DNA of 64,000 nucleotides from assembly GCF_005298075.1 (NCBI RefSeq), contig NZ_SZZH01000003.1:124001-188000 (forward strand), given 5' to 3'. Below, piece after piece: positions 62,177 through 64,000 of this stretch. The notes under the pieces were generated by a model. The model was not told where the DNA came from and searched no databases. It saw only the letters and a program-made list of their open reading frames with translations. Numbering within the stretch: position 1 is the stretch's first letter; the number at the start of each line of letters is the position of its first letter. A program made the translations under genes and the position numbers. This stretch comes from Nakamurella flava (GTDB lineage: Bacteria; Actinomycetota; Actinomycetes; Mycobacteriales; Nakamurellaceae).

Positions 62177-63060
62177 GCATGAGCTCCGCCCCGTCGGCCG
62201 GCGTCGACCCCGTCGCCCAGGTCGCCGGTGCGGTCACCGCCCTGTTCGTCCCCGGCGACCGCCCGGACCGGTACGCCAAGGCCGCGACCTCGGGTGCGGA
62301 CGTCGTCGTCATCGACCTGGAGGATGCGGTGGCCCCCCCGGCCAAGTTCGGGGCCCGACTGGCTGCCACGCGGGCGCTCGGCGCGCCGGACGACGACCGG
62401 GCCCGGGCGCTGGTCCGGGTGAACGCCGCCGACTCGGGCCTCTTCGCCGCCGAGATCGAAGCGCTGCTCGCGACCGCCCGGCTGTCCCGGTCCGGACTGC
62501 TGGGCGTCATGCTGCCCAAGTCCGAGGACCCGTCCGTCGTCGCCGACGTGGTCACCCGGTTTGCCGCAATCGAAAAGCCTGTGGCTGTCGTTCCTCTCGT
62601 CGAGTCGGCCCGTGGAGTCCTGCGGGCCGCCGAACTCGCCGCGGTTCCCGGGGTCACCCGGCTCGCCCTCGGGGCCATCGATCTGACCGTCGATGTGGGT
62701 GCCGATCTGGAGAGCCCGGTCGTCACCCATGCGATGGCCCATCTGGTGCTGGCGTCCCGGGCGGCTCGGATCGCCGCGCCGCTGGACAGCCCGTCGACCG
62801 CCATCACGGATCTCGCGCTCGTCGGCGACGCCGCCCGGGTGGCCCGTTCGGCCGGGTTCGGCGGCAAGCTCTGCATCCACCCTCGGCAGGTGGCCGCCGT
62901 GCGGGCGGCGTTCGCGCCCACCGAGGAGCAGCTCGCCTGGGCCCGTTCGGTTCTGGCCGCCGGGGAGGCCGCCGTCCAGATCGACGGCCGGATGATCGAC
63001 AAGCCGGTGATCGCGGCGGCCCGCCGGATCCTGCGGCTGGCCGGGACGGACGCGTCGTGA
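62173..63060 (+). CDS. CitE-like (HpcH/HpaI family) acyl-CoA lyase
   Basis: 295 residues. 'ALFVPGDRPDRYAKAATSGA', 'VVVIDLEDAVAPPAK' (metal-binding acids), 'GVMLPKSEDPSVVADVV', 'VVPLVESARGVLRAAELAAV' and 'GKLCIHPRQVAAVRAAFAPT' are the family blocks. Such lyases split citramalyl-CoA to acetyl-CoA and pyruvate or related malyl-CoA esters. It is coupled to MaoC upstream (ATGA) and to the CoA transferase downstream (GTGA). A stand-alone CitE without CitD/CitF is the usual catabolic form. Confidence 0.93.
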   Translation: MSMSSAPSAGVDPVAQVAGAVTALFVPGDRPDRYAKAATSGADVVVIDLEDAVAPPAKFGARLAATRALGAPDDDRARALVRVNAADSGLFAAEIEALLATARLSRSGLLGVMLPKSEDPSVVADVVTRFAAIEKPVAVVPLVESARGVLRAAELAAVPGVTRLALGAIDLTVDVGADLESPVVTHAMAHLVLASRAARIAAPLDSPSTAITDLALVGDAARVARSAGFGGKLCIHPRQVAAVRAAFAPTEEQLAWARSVLAAGEAAVQIDGRMIDKPVIAAARRILRLAGTDAS

Positions 63061-64000
63061 GCCGGCGACTCCCCCTCGCGGGACTGACCGTCGTCGCCCT
63101 GGAACAGGCGGTCGCGGCCCCGTTCGCCACCCGCCAACTCGCCGACCTGGGCGCTCGCGTCATCAAGATCGAACGCGATTCCGGCGATTTCGCTCGCGGC
63201 TACGACACCAAGGTCCGGGGGATGGCCAGCTATTTCGTCTGGCTCAACCGCGGCAAGGAGAGCGTCGTGCTGGACCTCAAGTCCACCGTCGGCCGGGAAG
63301 CGTTACGGGCCCTCGTCTCCTCCGCGGACGTCCTGGTGCAGAACCTCGCTCCCGGTGCCGTCGAACGCCTGGGGTTCGGCCCCGACGACGCCCTGGAGCT
63401 CAACCCGCGCCTGGTGCACGCGTCCATCTCCGGCTACGGCCGCGGCGGCAGCTACGAGCAGAAGAAGGCCTACGACCTGCTGGTGCAGTGCGAAGCGGGT
63501 CTGCTCAGCCTCACCGGCACCCCGGACGGCCCCGCCAAGGTCGGCGTGTCCATCGCGGACATCTGCGCCGGCATGTACACCTACAGCGGGATTCTCACCG
63601 CACTGCTCGACCGCGCGGTCACCGGGAAGGGGGACGTCATCGAGGTCTCCATGCTCGAAGCGCTGGGCGAATGGATGAGCCAGCCCTACCTGTACGCCGA
63701 GTACGGGGGCAGCGCACCGCCGCGAAGCGGCGCCCAGCACGCGAGCATCGCGCCGTACGGCCCGTTCCGGGTGGCCGACGGAACGGTGTTCCTCGGTATT
63801 CAGAACGACCGCGAATGGGCGCAGTTCTGCCGCATCGTGCTGGATCGGCCGGAGCTGGTGGACGACCCGCTCTTCGCGGGCAACGCCCGCCGTGTCGACC
63901 AGCGGGCCGCCCTGCACGAAGCCATCGACCAGGTGCTGCAGCATCTGCCGGCCGAGCAGGTACTGGCCCGGTTGGACGCCGCGGGGATCGCGAACGCCCG
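63057..64000 (+). CDS. CaiB/BaiF-type (family III) CoA transferase, 3' end outside window
   Basis: About 314 residues are present. 'GLTVVALEQAVAAPFATRQL', 'LGARVIKIERDSGDFARGYD', 'LNRGKESVVLDLKS', catalytic-Asp block 'KKAYDLLVQCEAGLLSLTGT' and 'APYGPFRVADGTVFLGIQND' identify family III. It moves CoA between dicarboxylic acids. With MaoC and CitE it matches the activation step of itaconate/mesaconate/citramalate degradation. GTG 63057 overlaps the CitE stop. Confidence 0.93.
   Translation, partial: MSRRLPLAGLTVVALEQAVAAPFATRQLADLGARVIKIERDSGDFARGYDTKVRGMASYFVWLNRGKESVVLDLKSTVGREALRALVSSADVLVQNLAPGAVERLGFGPDDALELNPRLVHASISGYGRGGSYEQKKAYDLLVQCEAGLLSLTGTPDGPAKVGVSIADICAGMYTYSGILTALLDRAVTGKGDVIEVSMLEALGEWMSQPYLYAEYGGSAPPRSGAQHASIAPYGPFRVADGTVFLGIQNDREWAQFCRIVLDRPELVDDPLFAGNARRVDQRAALHEAIDQVLQHLPAEQVLARLDAAGIANA

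Overview
The window is very GC-rich DNA with GTG starts, many 4-nt stop/start overlaps, a ClgR-type regulator and an actinobacterial-style cobalamin gene set (cobN with a fused ChlI/ChlD chelatase subunit). It looks chromosomal and comes from a member of the Actinomycetota. The genus cannot be fixed from the sequence alone. I see no rRNA, tRNA, CRISPR array, transposase or phage gene.

Layout. 1-2 kb: a partial minus-strand gene with PH-like repeats and an inactive-looking M16 peptidase domain. 2-3.2 kb: an iron-type lipoprotein binding protein behind a candidate DtxR/IdeR box. 3.2-35 kb: most of an aerobic cobalamin pathway, spread over five transcription units. These are chlID-cobO-cobB/cobC (minus, behind an adenosylcobalamin riboswitch), cobL-cobM (plus), cobG-cobH-cobIJ (minus), cobN (plus, behind a second riboswitch) and tetR-cobQ-cobF (minus). 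Between them lie a GrpE-like/Hsp70-like pair, a frameshifted von Willebrand A lipoprotein locus, two ClpP-like genes (the second lacking its catalytic serine) with a ClgR-like regulator, and a small-gene neighbourhood around 28 kb with a lysine-rich micropeptide and twin palindromic operators. cobA, cobK, cobD, cobP, cobS and cobV/T are not seen.

30-50 kb is mostly housekeeping and accessory genes: peptidase S51-like, luciferase-like monooxygenase, MFS exporter, MpaB-like oxygenase, alpha/beta hydrolase, VanZ/RDD membrane protein, leuA with a leader-peptide attenuator, an ABC-F ATPase, an S4-domain protein, an NfeD/flotillin pair, a five-unit 19-bp tandem array, an amidase and a CobW-family GTPase.

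50-60 kb is a catabolic island. A LacI-family regulator lies at the end of a minus-strand operon (NodB-like deacetylase, asparaginase-like amidohydrolase, alpha/beta hydrolase, SDR). This is divergent from a ribose-type ABC importer plus another SDR. Identical 14-bp LacI-type operators sit at both divergent promoters, so the two operons look co-regulated. The enzyme set suggests import and stepwise hydrolysis of an amide-containing small molecule, and I know of no described pathway with this gene set. 60-64 kb holds an acyl-CoA dehydrogenase divergent from a MaoC hydratase, a CitE-like lyase and a CaiB-type CoA transferase (running off the end). This resembles C5-dicarboxylate (itaconate/mesaconate/citramalate) CoA-ester catabolism.
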